From contig NZ_VITN01000019.1 in the NCBI RefSeq assembly GCF_007828045.1, positions 1 to 64,000 of the forward strand: a stretch of DNA of 64,000 nucleotides, given 5' to 3'. This DNA is from Nitrospirillum amazonense. GTDB taxonomy: Bacteria > Pseudomonadota > Alphaproteobacteria > Azospirillales > Azospirillaceae. Each line of letters begins with the position of its first letter. Position 1 is the first letter of the stretch. This document shows, piece by piece, positions 63,988 to 64,000 of the stretch. The notes beneath the pieces were generated by a model. That model saw only the letters and a list, made by a program, of their open reading frames with translations, ran no database searches and was not told where the DNA came from. A program made the position numbers and the translations under genes.

Positions 63988-64000
63988 TAATAGCTTCGTC

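Noticed and set aside
1-64000. CRISPR arrays, tRNA/rRNA genes, insertion sequences, prophage
   Set aside because: By eye I found no regularly spaced repeats with unique spacers, no cloverleaf genes, no transposase or integrase motifs; a dedicated scan would be needed to exclude small ones.

Overview
The window is GC-rich DNA from a Gram-negative alphaproteobacterium. TonB-dependent uptake, spinster-type MFS carriers, a GTP-dependent PEP carboxykinase, RpoH, and the RluD/DUF6476 neighbourhood all fit Rhodospirillales, perhaps the Azospirillaceae (Nitrospirillum/Niveispirillum-like); the genus is inference only. I saw no phage, transposase, CRISPR array, rRNA or tRNA. Gene density is normal, and most genes sit in short metabolic operons, each beside its own regulator.

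Layout. 0.1-4.4 kb: a minus-strand sugar-acid operon (aldo/keto reductase, a UxaA-type dehydratase split into two genes, BDH2-like SDR) divergent from an IclR regulator; it resembles an L-fucose-type oxidative pathway. 4.5-5.4 kb: purU. 5.5-7.6 kb: three paralogous exported Thr/Ala-rich proteins sharing a signal peptide and an upstream element. 7.8-13.1 kb: MaoC hydratase, azlCD, pirin (preceded by five 15-bp repeats), RraA, an MFS carrier and a small LecB-like protein. 13.1-18.6 kb: pckG, a CitA-like symporter with a ModA-like binding protein, and a LysR regulator. 18.6-26.0 kb: a complete leucine/isovalerate (liu) operon with a divergent TetR regulator.

26.1-33.3 kb: a nucleotidyltransferase/kinase pair, a YdhF-like reductase, a GlxA-type regulator, cytochrome P460, a tandem-TetR protein and a small hypothetical gene. 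33.5-41.3 kb: a divergent catabolic island in which acyl-CoA ligase, double-hotdog dehydratase and TetR face an alpha/beta hydrolase, TonB receptor and MFS carrier across a 21-bp palindrome. 41.3-46.4 kb: an orphan AbrB-type antitoxin and an operon of hutG, hutH, a GntR regulator and an amino-acid permease. 46.8-49.5 kb: PilZ and pentapeptide-repeat genes, a structured AT-rich intergenic element and a membrane protein. 49.6-53.5 kb: rpoH, rluD, a DUF6476 gene and threonine aldolase. 53.6-59.9 kb: peroxiredoxin, ArgO/ArgP, an unknown gene, an IorAB-like molybdenum hydroxylase and an SGNH-hydrolase relic. 59.9-64 kb: an AcoR-like sigma-54 activator divergent from an aldehyde dehydrogenase/DUF779 operon, with clear activator sites and a -24/-12 promoter.

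The general picture is a metabolically versatile soil or plant-associated heterotroph that degrades sugars, leucine, histidine, aldehydes, and probably a lipophilic ester or acid. The least-explained parts are the exported Thr-rich family, the LecB-like protein, the fused kinase, the 33.5-41.3 kb island and the nested inverted-repeat element near 48.65 kb. No function was verified by database search; assignments rest on motifs, length and context.
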